Assembly (NCBI RefSeq): GCF_030272615.1
Contig: NC_081406.1
Span: 477,614,900 to 477,678,899 of the forward strand
DNA length: 64,000 nt
DNA from: Cryptomeria japonica
Lineage: Eukaryota; Streptophyta; Pinopsida; Cupressales; Cupressaceae
Reading direction: 5' to 3'
A program made the translations under genes and the position numbers. The notes under the pieces are model-generated. The model searched no databases. It was given only the letters and a program-made list of their open reading frames with translations, and had not been told where the DNA came from. Position 1 is the stretch's first letter; the number at the start of each line of letters is the position of its first letter. Shown piece by piece: positions 11,074 to 23,135 of the stretch.

Positions 11074-11275
11074 GTGAGACTACAACTCTACTAACATCTT
11101 GGAAACCTTTATCATTGATGCCAAAGGAGGAGCAGTAGTACGAGAAAATAACCGGCAGAAGACTTATCTGCTCAGGGGGAGCTCTTATATTTTTGGAAAC
11201 ATTTTTGGATTACAAGTTTTGGATACACTTTTGAATTTTCTCATGAGTATTGCCATGAATGCCAAAGGGGGAGAT
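11074..11275 (+). other. Element D: 3' untranslated region with three polypurine-like tracts
   Basis: Three purine runs precede the 3' LTR: CCAAAGGAGGAGCAG near 11120, CAGGGGGAGC near 11172, and CCAAAGGGGGAGATTG at 11262. The last (11264-11273) adjoins the LTR and is the expected plus-strand primer. The first and third are preceded by CATTGATG or CATGAATG. Confidence 0.8.
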
Positions 11276-12072
11276 TGTTGGCATATACACACTCCAATGA
11301 GACATTGTAGGTGATTGAAGGTTTTTTCATTGATGGAAACCTTACAATCCTATGGCACCGGCAAGGCATTACACCGGAACTAGCAAGATCAGACTCTACA
11401 CCGACACTCAGACCACTGACACCAATAGAGAAAGGAAGCATACTAGCACAGAAGCCGACATGATTTTTGTTATATTATATTTTGTTTATTATTGTAAAAT
11501 CTTTGTAAGCCGACTTGGCATCATTGTAAAATGACTCTTATATAAGAGAGATCATTGTAGAACATTTGTAAGTAAGTGAGAAGATTATATTTAGGCAAAA
11601 TAAGGCAGACCTATTATGTGAATTATAGGTTAAAGGTTTATGTAAGAAGCAGAGCAGAAACCGGTACTGGATCTGGCATTATAGATGCTATTTTGAAGCA
11701 GTACAAGATACTGGATTTATATAATCCATCATTGTAAGTCAGTGAGACTTCCCATTGAGCAGTGAGCTCTAGGTAGTTGGCCTTCCTGTATGTGCAGGCC
11801 CCTCTTGTAGCAGTAATATTCTCTTATTGGCCAGTAAGTGAATATTGTGGGTCACAAATCCCACCGAGGTTTTTCCCACACAGGGTTTCCTTGTTAAATC
11901 ATTGTGTTATGGTGTGTTTTTCATGTGGTTGCTTTTAATTCTATTTATTGCATTATTTCTTGCATACCGGTACACTTTTATAATATGTTCAACATGTTTT
12001 AAGTTAAGAAATTCAATTCACCGGTTAGATATTGATTCACCCCCCCTCTCAGTATCTGTGGGAATCCTAACA
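11276..12072 (+). repeat. Element D: 3' LTR
   Basis: 797 bp, TGTTGGCATA to AATCCTAACA, followed at once by TSD CTCCT and then integrase-end sequence of element C. It carries the same TATA palindrome and R/U5 signature as the 5' copy. Confidence 0.95.
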
Positions 12073-12077
12073 CTCCT

Positions 12078-15000
12078 TAGATGGTAAGTGTTTTATCTAT
12101 TCTTCACTTTCCTAATCAGATTCACATGCACTTTCTCTTGAAGTAGGACTCCTATACAATGTTAGATCAAAAACATTAAATATAGGTGAAATAGAAATAT
12201 CATCAGGGAGTTCAATTTTGTAAGCATTAGGACCAGATTTCTCCAAAATTTTACAAGGTCCAATCCTTCTCATCATTAACTTGCTATGGCTTCCCTTGGG
12301 CAACTTATCCTTGCTAAGATGAACCATGACCAATTCACCCACTTGGTACTACACATCTCTCCTTCTATGATCCACTCTTTCCTTAATCTTTTGACTATTC
12401 TATTGTAAGGTATCTCTAACTTGTTGGTGCACCTCTTTCATAGCCTTTGCAAATTCATCATCATGTCCACTCCTCTTGTCCAATCCTTGAACATCTCTCA
12501 ATTCAAAAAATCCTCTTGGATGACTACCATACACAATCTCAAAAGGACTCAAACCTGTACTTTTTTTTGTCGAATCATTATAGGCATACTCTACTTGAGG
12601 TATCACCATATCCCAACCACTTCCATGCTCTTTTGTCAAACATCTAAGAAGATTTCCCAAGGACCTATTCACAACCTCAGTTTGGCCATCAGTCTGAGGG
12701 TGATAGGATGAACTAAAGGACAAATATGTACCCAATCTCTTCCACAAGGCTCTCCAAAAATGCCCTACAAACTTGTTGTCCCTGTCAAAAACAATACTCA
12801 AAGGAAACCCATGAATTATAACAATCTATCTAAAGAACAATCCTACAATATAGCTAGCATCATTGGTGGTTTTACAAGGAATAAAGTGAGCCATCTTACT
12901 AAACCTATCTACCAGAACAAACACACTATCATGACCTTTCTTTGTCTTGGTTAACCCCATCACAAAGTCCATACTCAAACTTTCCCAAGTTCTACTTGGT
13001 ATAAGCAAAGGTTGGTATAGTCCTACATTGGTTGAGACCTCCTTTGCTCTCTGACACACAATACAACTCTCCACAAAATTTTTGATATTAGTTTGCATCC
13101 TTGGTCAAAAGTAAAATCTCCTAACTAGGACCAAAGTCTTATTGAGCCCAAAATGACCTCATAAACCACCACTATGTTTCTCCTTCACTACATTATCCCT
13201 CATTGAACACCTAGGGATACATAGTTGACACCCCTTGAACAAAAGACCATCCTGGAAGGTGTAGTCAAGAAATTCTCCATGAAAAACATTTGCAAACTCA
13301 CTACATACCTTATATATTTCATTGAAATTTTGGTCCTCTTCATACAATCCTTTGAGTGCCTCAATACCCATACTCTGCAATTGCACTTCTTGTACTGTCA
13401 ACACCCTCCTTCTTAGAGCATTTGCAACCTTATTGGCTACCCCTTTCTTATGCTTGATGATGAAGGTGTATGCTTGAAGAATTTAAACCTATTTCATATG
13501 CCTATGACTGAGCTTCTCATGTCCATTCAAATAACTAAGAGCATGATTGTCAGTATACACAATAAATTACTTAGGAAGCAAGTAGTGCTTCCACTGTTTC
13601 AGAGCTTGTACCATGGCATAAAAATCTAAATAATATGAGGAATACTTCCTCTTTTCTTCATTCAATTTTTCACTAAAAAAGGCCATTGGTCTGCCCTCTT
13701 GGCTCAATACTGCTCCTATAGCCAACCCACTAGCATCACACTCAATGGTGAAGACCTTACTAAAACTAGGTAATACTAGGATTGGGTACTTGGCAACCTT
13801 CTCTTTTAAACACTCAAAACTCTTATCTGCTTCTTTGGTCCACACAAACTACACCTTACCACCACCCTTGATGGTTTCCAACATAGGTGCACAAATATGA
13901 CTATAATTCCTAATGAATTTTCTATAAAATGTTGCCAAACCATGAAAACTTCTTACCTCTCCTGCTATCTTAGGTGTAGGCCAGTTCAAAATATCATCTA
14001 CCTTGGAAGAATCCATCTTCAAGTCACCCTTATAGATGACAAAGCCCAAGTACACCAACTCCCTCTTCATGAAGTCACACTTTTTTAAATTTATCATCAA
14101 CTTCTTCTCCTATAGCCGCTTCAAGACTATCTCCAATTGTTTCAAGTGCTCCTCATTTCTCTTATTGAACACCAATATGTCATCAAGGTAGACTACCACA
14201 AATTTACCTATAAACTTCTACAATACTTCATTCGTTAGTCTCATAAAGGTGCTAGGGGCATTTTAAAGACCAAAAGGCATTACAAGCCACTCATACAACC
14301 CTTCATTGGTTTTAAATATAGTTTTCCAGTCATCACCGTCTCTTATCCTTATCTGATGGTACCCACTCTTGAGGTCAATCTTGGAGAAATAGGTATCTCC
14401 CCCCAAATAATCCATTAGATCCTCTATCCTAGGAATAGGAAACCTATATCTGATGGTTATCCTATTGATAGCCCTAGAATTAATGCAAAGCATCCATTTC
14501 ACATCCTTCTTTGGGGCTAAAATAGTAGGAACTACACATGGGCTAAGGCTCTTTCTCACCAACCCTTTATCTAGGAGATCTTGAATTTGCCTTGCTATCT
14601 CTTCATCCTGGTGTGGGGTCATTTTATATCCTACCTTGTTAGGGAGTATTGCTCCTAGTTTGAGGTCAATCTGATGACTAATATCTCTGATAGGTGACAA
14701 GGGATCGGGTATGTCTTCTACAACCACTCCTTTGTACCTCTCAAGCAGTTCCCTAACCTCCTTAGGTCCTATCTCACTCACACCCTTATTCCTTTCTTCC
14801 TTGGGCTTCACAATCAAAGAAAAACTTACCCCACCTTCCTCCTTTAGTGTATTTAGGGACTCTTTTTCTCCCAAGATCATCACACTAGATCCTACATGTT
14901 GTGGGTCCCCTTCTACCACTGACTGTATCCTAAAAGTAATACCATCCTTTTGGAAAGAGTAAGCATTCTTTTCTCCATCATGATGAGCCTTTTTATCAAA

Positions 15001-15162
15001 CTGCTATGGTCTGCCAAGAAAAAGATGGCAAGCACCCATTGGAAGGATGTCAAACAAAATTTTATCCTTATACCCCCCAATACTGAACTCTACCCATGCT
15101 TGTTCATTGATGAGTATGTGTTGCCCCTTGTTCAACCAACTGACCTTATAGACAACAATGGG
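12078..15162 (-). pseudogene. Element C: protease end, reverse transcriptase, RNase H and integrase (stops, no frameshift)
   Basis: All pieces from 15162 down to 12078 lie in one minus-strand frame, broken only by stops. In order: the end of protease (GQHILINEQAWVEF, DILPMGACHLFLGRPW); RT with [44 protein letters not shown] and the catalytic VYLDDILVF near 14176-14193; RNase H with [17 protein letters not shown] (13567-13845); integrase with the HHCC region (CIVCQRAKEV near 13050) and DDE core (MDFVMGLTKT, FDRDNKFVG, HPQTDGQTEVVNRSL); and the integrase C-terminus (VMVHLSKDKLP, KILEKSGPNAYKIELP). Stops (TAG, TAA, TGA) occur about every 80-200 codons. The upstream part continues across element F at 29042; the chromodomain continues across element D at 5459. 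Confidence 0.93.
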
Positions 15163-18044
15163 GTATCTATGAGGCCCTACCCCCATCCACCCTATCTCTT
15201 CAGCTATTTTCATTTTGGAACTATTTTAGATGCTAGTTTTGACACACTATGGATAGAGAACTTTACATGGTCCCATGATTTTGGTAACATTGATATATAT
15301 GGATGCTTCATTTCTATGCCTTGTGGATTATAGAATATTATATGATTCTAGATTAGGGTAATATTGTGATGATGCAGGTTATTATCTGAATTTCAGAATT
15401 TGTTATAATGTTAGAAAAATGTTTGCATATCTTGTAGATGGACCAAATTTTGAGGATTATGATGAAATTGCTTTGATTTGTGACAAATCGTATTCTATAA
15501 TGACAAGTCTTTGCAAAATGAATGTATTGTATTCTGATTATGTGTTATATATTATATGAGGCTATTTGGGAAGTACTAATGTTTAAATTGAGATGTGCAG
15601 GAAATTATCCATGTGACCATGGAAATATTATGGAGAATCAAGCCTAGGCCAATGTGCGTTAGTAAAACCAGGGGTTGTCTATTTGGAGAGATAACACCCC
15701 TTATGTACTGTATTTTATTCTTAAATGTAAAATGTTGCATGAGTGTAAATGGTATTTATTGGATTGTTTAAATTGTGTAAGGGAAAATTGCCATGTGTGT
15801 ATTGTGATGTGGAATTATTTTGTAGTGTCACTTGACACCTATGTAGTATGTTGTGTTGGCAATTTCTCATGTCACCTTTTTGAGAGTTTTATTTTTTGTT
15901 AATTGTTATATCTCCTAATTATCCTTGAAGGAACTAAGAAATATAGGTTAGTGAGCCACAAGGAAGGTCAACTCAGAGTTGACCCGTAGGTTAACTTCAG
16001 GTGGACTTTCTGAAGGTCAAATCAACTCCTAGAGTCAATTTTAGAGCTTTTCTATTAGGCCTCATGGGGTACCTATGGGTGAAGGCCAAAATTGGCCATG
16101 TGCCTTTCCCTTAGGACTTGTTTAACCACCCAAAAAAGTGGGTTTCCCAAGATGGACGAATTCCATCTATAGGAGTGCCATCCTTGGTAGGATAACCTTC
16201 TTGGAGATAGTAATCCCTCTTCCCCATTTCCATTTCCCTTCTCTAGGTGCCTAGGTTAGGGAGGATGTAAGACCTAGGGAAGACCAATCCAATGGGGGAT
16301 CCCTCACTCTATCCAAGAGGTTGGAAGGAGTGAGAGAGGCCTTCTTAGGCTAAGAATGGAAGCTTAGTGAGCTAATCACCCACTCTCCATCCTTGGAGAT
16401 TTTTGGGAAAAACTTTGGAGGAAAAAAAAAAAAGCTAGTTTTAGGAATAGAGGAATTTGGGGGCCAAGAAATTGCAGAAAGTTGTATGGATTGGGCAGCT
16501 CATCTCCAACTAAGTCTAACATACCTATTGGCAGATTAAGGTTGGTTGTATTCTCTTGTTTATGTTGTTTAAATTGTTCCTTCTTTTGAAAGAAATGCTT
16601 GTGAAAAGAGTTGTGTATATGTAGATTGTTGTAGAAAAAAAAAAGAGAAATGTAAGTTTCATTTTTATGTTTTTTTTTGTTTATGTGTTCTTGCTTTGGG
16701 AGTGTCCAAGATCTCCTACTCTTGGGGGAGTAGGATGATCTTGGGGTGGAAGAAGCATGACAGCCTTGGGTGAGAGGCTCTCCTTAAGGAGAGTGATCTC
16801 AAGGGTGTCCTTGTGACCCTTGCTGCATAGCCTTGTGTATGCATTTGGGAGTCATAAGGGGAGAGAATATGGCTTTGAGCCTTTGGAGGGCATAAGGTGT
16901 GTGGGATGCATCTGTTGTGTATTTTGTGTTGCCATGAGGTGGCTTGGGTTGTATTTTGGCTGCAGTCTCCCCAATGGTACTTGGTTCACTTCCACCTGTA
17001 GATTGATCATCACAAAATGTGGTGAAAGTGTAGCTTGGGATGGGAAGGTGTATGTATGAGTATTTGCCCTATTGTTGTGTTGTATTGCTTGGTTGTAACC
17101 CCGTCTAGGTCTTGATTCTCCTAGCTCAGGGGTGGCTTCTGGGTAAGCCTAGGCTGGGAGGTGAGCATCCCATGGTCACAGTCCTAAATCTTACATGCAG
17201 GTGGCTTGGGAAAAAGATTAAGAGTTGCAGTTTGTTTGGTTGCAGATGTTTCAGACTCAGATTTTTATTTAAATGCAGAAAAGCAAAGAAAGGAAATGTA
17301 ACTTTATGATTTGTAGCAAAAAAAAAAGGAAAATGTATATGTAAATATAGGGCTTAAATTGATTCTTTTTCTGTTTAAATAAATGTATTCTTTTATTCAC
17401 TGTGTAAAGATTAGGAAAGAGAAGACTGTTTAGATTATTCACCCATTTTTATATATGGGCTATTGTAACTTATCATTCTGGAAAACAATGTAATTTTTAT
17501 TTATATTTTGATGTCTATTGTGTTGCTGTAGACTACATCTAAATCTGGTCTGTTCACTTGTTTATTTACTGCAATATTAAAGAAAAGAAAAAAAATGCAT
17601 TAGGTTTCATTATTTACTTGCATAGTTTATATTACTGTTATTTTATGACTGTTAAAAAAAAAGAGAACCAGTATTTTACATTGCTGTAGAAAGTAGGATG
17701 TATGACTGATAATTAAGAAGATAAATAAGACCTATTCTTAATGCTGTTAGAAGACTAGAACAAAATGTTTAATGGTTAAAATCTCAAACCAATATAAGGG
17801 TTTCCAGCCCTATTATTTTAACATTTAACTTATATATATCTATAGGTATATAAGTATATATATTGAAAAATATATACCTATATACTTATAAATATTTATA
17901 TAAATTCCTGGATGTGCATACCCCTGCAACAACAAGAGAAGAGATATATTCTGAACTTGTGTATCCCTGTTACAAAATATATAGACGTATTGCATGCTGC
18001 TGTGTTAAAAAAAAAAAAATATTGCAGAATAAACTTCTTAATCC

Positions 18045-18083
18045 TATATATATATATATATATATAGATATATATATATATAT

Positions 18084-18117
<34 letters not shown>
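18045..18117. repeat. (TA)n microsatellite in F 5' LTR
   Basis: Nearly pure TA dinucleotide with a few GATA interruptions. The matching site in the 3' LTR (about 27463-27477) is much shorter. Confidence 0.9.
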
Positions 18118-18119
<2 letters not shown>

Positions 18120-18230
18120 CTGCATCCGAAAACATACTCTATGGATGCCTGTAGAAAAAAAAAAAATACATAGACATATATGTTATGTCTGATCATAGCA
18201 ATGTTATATGTATATATAAATATATATATT

Positions 18231-18269
<39 letters not shown>

Positions 18270-18412
18270 CATATTCATATAAGATATTGTGCACCATATA
18301 TATATATATATATATTTGATATTAAAAAAAAACACATCATATAGTATTTTTCAACCACGAAATATATTAATATGTTTTTAAAAAAAAAAAAATGAAATGG
18401 GGAAAACATGGG

Positions 18413-18652
18413 CCACTGTGTGTAACACAGTGGATGGCCACGGCCGAGCCACTATGCTACACACAGTGGGCGGTACTGAAGGGCACCGCACTGTGTGTAA
18501 CACAGTGGAGCGGTCACGGCCGCCACTGTGCTACGCACAGTGAGCGGCGCCCGCCACTGTGTGTATACACAGTGGGCGGCGGCTATGTCGTCCGCCACTG
18601 TGTGTACACACAGTGGGCGGCGCTGCCGCCACTATGCGTATGCACAGCGGCG
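18413..18652. repeat. Array of seven GC-rich palindromes (hairpin units) in F 5' LTR
   Basis: Seven inverted repeats built on CACTGTG...CACAGTG lie within 240 bp. Unit centres are near 18423, 18459, 18498, 18533, 18565, 18606 and 18638. Unit 1 reads CACTGTGTGTAACACAGTG; units 5 and 6 have arms extended to GCCACTGTG or CGCCACTGTG. Loops are 1-4 bases and differ between units. Units are joined by GC-rich linkers such as GGCCACGGCCGAG. The array is conserved in the 3' LTR at 27771-28010. It sits between AT-rich tracts, so the base composition changes sharply at both edges. Confidence 0.92.
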
Positions 18653-18778
18653 CCCGGAAACCCTCCCCACTTCCTCCGCCTCTTCCCACTTTGAAACCCT
18701 CTTCGCCGTCCCTCCGCCGTACCTGCAATCTCCCTCACTCAAAAAAAAAACAAATAATAATTTAAAAAGGGGTTTAAT

Positions 18779-18881
18779 AAACCCTAACCCATTTCGGGTT
18801 AGGGTATAGAATGATAAGAAAATAAAACAAAGTGTAATATATAGAAATGCAACCGTAACCCCATTTCGGGTTAGGGTTAGC
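18779..18881. repeat. Two telomere-like inverted repeats with telobox in F 5' LTR
   Basis: The first has AAACCCTAACCC, a short loop, then GGGTTAGGG (about 18779-18806). The second, about 40 bp on, has ACCGTAACCCC, a loop, then GGGTTAGGGTTAG (about 18850-18881). AAACCCTAA is the plant telobox, a known regulatory element and also part of the telomere repeat. In the 3' LTR the first hairpin is nearly perfect (28138-28165). Confidence 0.75.
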
Positions 18882-18900
18882 ATTTTAAGAAATTTATATA

Positions 18901-19027
<127 letters not shown>

Positions 19028-19777
19028 GAAATTTAAATTGGAATTTTAAAATATATTTGGGGTTAATTTAATAATTGAATTAATATATGTTTCCATTCTT
19101 TACAAAATTTAAATTCTAATATAGTTAATTCAAGGGGATTAATAATAAAGGATTAATATAGTTGGATAAACTATACGTTAAATCCATTGATATATTTAAA
19201 TAATCAATAGACTTTCCCCCATATATTTGGACGTTAGGAAAATTTAAAAGGAGAAATTGTAGAATTAATTTTATGGGCCATAAGCCCTTGGTGACCAGTT
19301 TGGGCCGAATATAATTAAATCATCATAATTAAGGGGTTAGAAAAAAATTAGAATTGGCTTTAGCTTATTGTCGGTCTTAGTGGGCAAATGACCTTATAGA
19401 AATTCGAACCCTCATCGGTTGGGTTTAAATAATAAATTTTGCATGAGCATCAATTAATTATTGGTATTCTCATTATATGAATGGGAATGATTAAACTCAC
19501 GAAGATAACCAATTAACCTTTGTTTTTAATTAGCAACAACTTGAGTTAGGTAATTGAGCTAGCCAATAATCCATGATACTAATTTAATCTTCACTAAACT
19601 AGTCGCTCGTTCTAGTTGGTTAATTAACCCAACCTTAGTAAACAATTTTATTTTCACCCTAGATAAGACAAAGCTCTAATAAAGTTAATATTATTATTAG
19701 GATATATTGCGAGTTCTTGATGTCAAAAAAAAATTTGTTGTTCCGTTTTTGTGCCCAAAAGTCTGGGCACGACATTT

Positions 19778-19789
19778 TGGTATCAGAGC
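19778..19789 (+). other. Element F: primer-binding site (initiator-Met tRNA)
   Basis: TGGTATCAGAGC starts three bases after the LTR end GGGCACGACA. It is a perfect plant initiator-Met PBS. Confidence 0.93.
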
Positions 19790-19943
19790 AAGGTTTCCGA
19801 CACTAGGAACCTTTCTCCATTATGTTTCGCTTTAATTATCTAAATTAATCAAACATTTTCTCAAAAAATAATAATAATATAAATATGTGAAAATTAAATT
19901 ATTTAATTATTTATTTATTTTATTTATTTACCTTCTCATTAGG

Positions 19944-21227
19944 ATGCCTCCGACGACGCGACAAGCTCGCAAGCGCAGAAGGGGTCCTAAGCGCACACGT
20001 ATGGCACGCGAGGATGTAGTTAGGGAGGAACCAGTTCCAGAAGGGAACCTAAAAGCACCTCCCGAACCGCCGGTTGACCCTAACCGAGACATCTTGCTAG
20101 CTCTTCAGAACTTGATTGGGATCGTGCAGGATAGGCTTCCAACAGTGGACCATCATGCAGACAATCAGAACTCAGGGAGTCATAGGTCAGTAGAGAGGGA
20201 ACGAAGTAGGAGTCCACCTCCTAATTCCATAGAGGGCGAGGCAGAGCATGAGCCAGAGTCCGTTCACTTGCCCGGACCACCTCCAGTAGCGGCACCTGTG
20301 TACTTTGAGAGAGCACGTCAGGAACCAGGAGACCTGATTAGAGAGGTTTTGCGCCTCCAGCCACCATCTTTTGGAGGGACTACTGACGGAGTAGAGGCTG
20401 AGGCATGGCTTTTGAGCCTAGATTAGTGCTTCGCATTGCGATCCTATGAAAGCAATCTGAAGGCACGAGTTGCAGTCCACCTTCTGAGATCGACAGCCTC
20501 CACATGGTGGAAGCAGGAGGAATTCAAGTGTGGACTCACTGCAGATACCATCACATGGGAAATCTTCATAGAGAGGTTCAGAGAGAGGTACTTGTCGGAG
20601 CACTTCAGGCAACGTAGGATCGATGAGTTCCACGACCTCTAGCAGAAGGGTCTCTCAGTGACCCAGTACGAGAGTAAGTTTATTGAGCTCCTACCTTATG
20701 TAGATTACCTGAAGGACGAGAAGCTGCTTGTCAACCGTTTTGTCAGGGGACTTAATGCTGGGATAGTAGGACCAGTGAGGATGGCCGCTCCAGGGAGCCT
20801 TCGGGTGGCCGTAGAGAAGGCCCTTATAGCCAAAGAGATTCAGATCAGGCCACAAGACACGAGCGATCGATTCCAGAACCGAAACCCAGCTCCCCAGCCT
20901 TTCGGGTTTTAGAAACCCCATTGGAAAGGCAACCACAGGAATGTTTTGGGGTCCTATAAACCCCCTCCTCCACAGTAGTCACAACAGAGTCAGAGACAGA
21001 GGCCGCCTCAGGGACAGTAGGGCTCCAGGCCCAAGCAGTGGCAGTCACAGGGTCCCAGGCGTGACCAGAGAGCATAGGGTACATACACACCCCCGACACG
21101 GGCTTAGCAGTCCTCCAGGGCTGGGTACAATGGTTCTAGCCGGACAGGTGGGCATCCTATAGTTGGGGACATGGGCAAGTCCCATAGGGTCTTCGCAGTG
21201 GTTGACAACTGCCAGGCAAAGCACTAG
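19944..21227 (+). pseudogene. Element F: Gag part of the gag-pol frame
   Basis: I chose ATG 19944 (MPPTTRQARKRRRGP) because upstream codons are low-complexity AT. The order is: basic N-terminus; Pro/Glu-rich region; Retrotrans_gag core with LRLQPPSFGGTTDG, EAEAWLL, STASTWWKQEEF, ERFRERYLSEHFR and FIELLPYVDYLKDEKLLVNRFVRGLN; then a Gln/Pro/Arg-rich tail. Gag forms the particle and binds the RNA. I see no intact CCHC knuckle; the block GNCQAKH-like near 21207 (DNCQAKH) may be its remnant or a diverged form. TAG stops at 20424, 20640, 20910, 20976, 21018, 21075, 21105 and 21225 break it, several inside Gln-rich runs, with no frameshift. Confidence 0.9.
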
Positions 21228-21641
21228 GCCACAGTCATCGAGGCTGCAGGTAAGGTCAGAGGTAGTAGCCTTTCTATATTATTTGACTCAGGAGCGACTA
21301 AATCCTTTATATCTCCATTGGTTGTGGAGCATTGCGGGCTAGTGGCAGTAAGGCAAAGTGTCAGCTGGGAAGTGGAGTTAGCTTCAGGGGCTAGAGTGTC
21401 AGTGGATTCAGAGGTTAGGGGTTGTCCGCTCCAGATTGGTAATACCACCACCTTAGTAGACCTTAGAGTTACGCCACTCGGATCTTATGGCATCATACTT
21501 GGCATGGATTGGCTTTACGCCCACAGAGCCAAGATGGATTGTCGCTTGAAAAAGGTTGAGTGTGAGGATGATCATGGTGCTCCCATAGTAATCACTAGGA
21601 TTCAGAGACCTGTGTCTCTTCGTATGATATCCGCTATGTAG
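21228..21641 (+). pseudogene. Element F: aspartic protease part
   Basis: Same frame as gag. The catalytic motif is ILFDSGATKSFIS (near 21276-21314), followed by VDSEVRGCPLQIG, the YGIILGMDWL flap/strand motif (near 21486) and HRAKMDC. These match the retroviral-type aspartic protease of chromoviruses, which cleaves the polyprotein during particle maturation. The catalytic Asp-Ser-Gly is intact. A TAG at 21639-21641 separates it from the RT region. Confidence 0.92.
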
Positions 21642-23135
21642 CTTAAGCGGAGCATGCGGATGGGATGCCAGTTGTTTGCTATCACAATCAGTGACCGAGA
21701 GGAAGAAAATGAGAAGGAGCCTTCCATAGATGATCATCCCATCCTTGAGGCATTTGCAGATGTGTTTCCTGATGAGCTACCCAGTATGCCGCCCAGCAGA
21801 GAGATTGACTTCCACATAGATTTGGTACCGGGAGCCAAGCCGGTTTCGAGAGCACCTTATAGGATGACCACTCATGAGCTTAATGAGCTCAAGATGTAGC
21901 TAGAGGAACTCTTAGAGAAGGGTCACATCCATCCTAGCATCTCCCCTTGGGGCGCACTAGTCATCTTCATGAAGAAGAAGGACGGATCCCTTCGGTTGTG
22001 CATGGATTACAGGCAACTGAATAAAGTAACCATCAAGAACTACTATCCCTTGCCGAGGATCGATGACTTGTTTGATCAGCTTCAGGGTGCTAAAGTATTT
22101 TCCAAAATAGACCTAAAGTCAAGATATCATCAGTTGAGGATTGTGGAAAGTGATATCCACAAGACCGCGTTTCGCACCAGATATGGCCACTATGAGTTCA
22201 CTGTGGTCCCATTCGGTCTTACGAATGCTCCCGCTGTATTCATGAGTCTCATGAATGGGGTATTCCGCACCTTCCTCGACCAATTTGTGGTAGTGTTCCT
22301 CGATGACATATTGATCTATTTCCGAAATGAGCAGGAGCATGAGGAGCATTTGAGGCAGGTTTTGCAGTGTTTGAGGGACAACCAGTTGTTCGGCAGTTTG
22401 TTGAAGTGTGCTTTCTTTAGATCAGAGGTCAAGTACCTAGGACATGTTATATCCGGTGATGGGATCTCAGTTGACCCATCAAAGATTAGAGCCATCATGG
22501 ATTGGCCGGTGCCTACCAGTGTGACAGAGGTCAGGAGCTTCATGGGTTTGGCAGGGTACTACAGACGCTTTGTTGAGGGATTTTCCAGAGTTGCACACCC
22601 CATCACATCCCTCCAGCGAAAAGCGAAGAAATTCGAGTGGACAGAGAAGTGTGAGAGGGCTTTTCAGGATCTAAAAAGGGCACTTACTAGTGCACCTATT
22701 CTTATTATGCCAAACCCCACGGCCGACTTCATGGTATGCACAGATGCTTCCTTAGATGGATTGGGAGCAGTTCTTATGCAGGAGGGTAGGGTTATAGCAT
22801 ACGAGTCTAGGAAGCTTAAGACTCATGAGCTTAACTACCCTACGCACGACCTAGAGCTTGCAGCAGTTGTACATGCACTTGTGAGGTGGAGACACTTCCT
22901 TTTAGGTCATCACTTCGAGCTTCATTCAGACCATCAGAGCTTGCAATACATCTTCACCCAGCCTAACCTTAATGCACGTCAGAGGAGATGGATGGAGTTC
23001 CTTTGTGAGTATGATTTTGATGTTCACTACATCAAAGGAAAGGAGAATGTGGTCGCAGATGCCCTAAGTAGGAGACGGCATGAGGTTTACACCATATCCA
23101 TGAGCACAGATTTGAGAGACCATATTTTGCAGTGA
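21642..23135 (+). pseudogene. Element F: reverse transcriptase and RNase H part
   Basis: Same frame. Motifs in order: linker with FADVFPDELPSMPP and IDLVPGAKPVSRAPYRM; RT with [25 protein letters not shown]-type fingers, [25 protein letters not shown] and catalytic FLDDILIY at 22296-22319; thumb/connection [16 protein letters not shown]; RNase H with [27 protein letters not shown] and [11 protein letters not shown]; and [14 protein letters not shown] at its end. The RT converts element RNA to DNA. TAG at 21897 and TGA at 23133 flank an uninterrupted 388-codon stretch. Long intact stretches fit the low LTR divergence. Confidence 0.95.

Larger units (their letters stand above)
5460..12072 (+). 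mobile_element. Element D: pol-less LTR retrotransposon with ORF1 and ORF2, TSD CTCCT
   Basis: A complete element of 6,613 bp with two 797-bp LTRs and perfect TSDs CTCCT (5455-5459, 12073-12077). The internal region (6257-11275) holds an initiator-Met PBS, a coiled-coil/zinc-knuckle ORF1, a long unrecognised ORF2 and a polypurine tract. I see none of the copia or gypsy pol signatures (WIIDSG protease, YVDD RT, DDE integrase, RNase H) in any frame. Element E (31519-38086) is a second copy with the same organisation. LTR style, PBS and polypurine tract are copia-like. It must depend on enzymes of another element. Confidence 0.93.

Noticed and set aside
15166-15172. Alternative left end of F at TGAGGCC (15170) with TSD ATCTA
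   Set aside because: The 3' LTR begins TGTGAGGCC and is followed on the far side by GTATC; only a start at 15168 gives a matching TSD.
15675-15902. 75-codon ORF conserved in both LTRs of F (also 25096-25323), and a 79-codon ORF at 16820-17059 and 26241-26480
   Set aside because: LTRs are copies of one sequence and under 2% apart, so conservation is automatic. The proteins are Cys-rich low-similarity strings with no domain, and the changes between copies do not favour synonymous sites.
17863-18192. Tyr/Ile-rich ORFs on both strands around 17863-18192, 27282-27727
   Set aside because: Products of (TA)n microsatellites.
18413-18652. Regularly spaced repeats considered as a CRISPR array
   Set aside because: Plant nuclear DNA; units are palindromes with variable arms and linkers of unequal length, and there are no cas genes.
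18392-18694. ORF of 100 codons with repeated PLCVTQW/HCVYTQW units (also 27729-28052)
   Set aside because: It is simply the translation of the palindrome array; overlapping frames and the other strand are open as well for the same reason.
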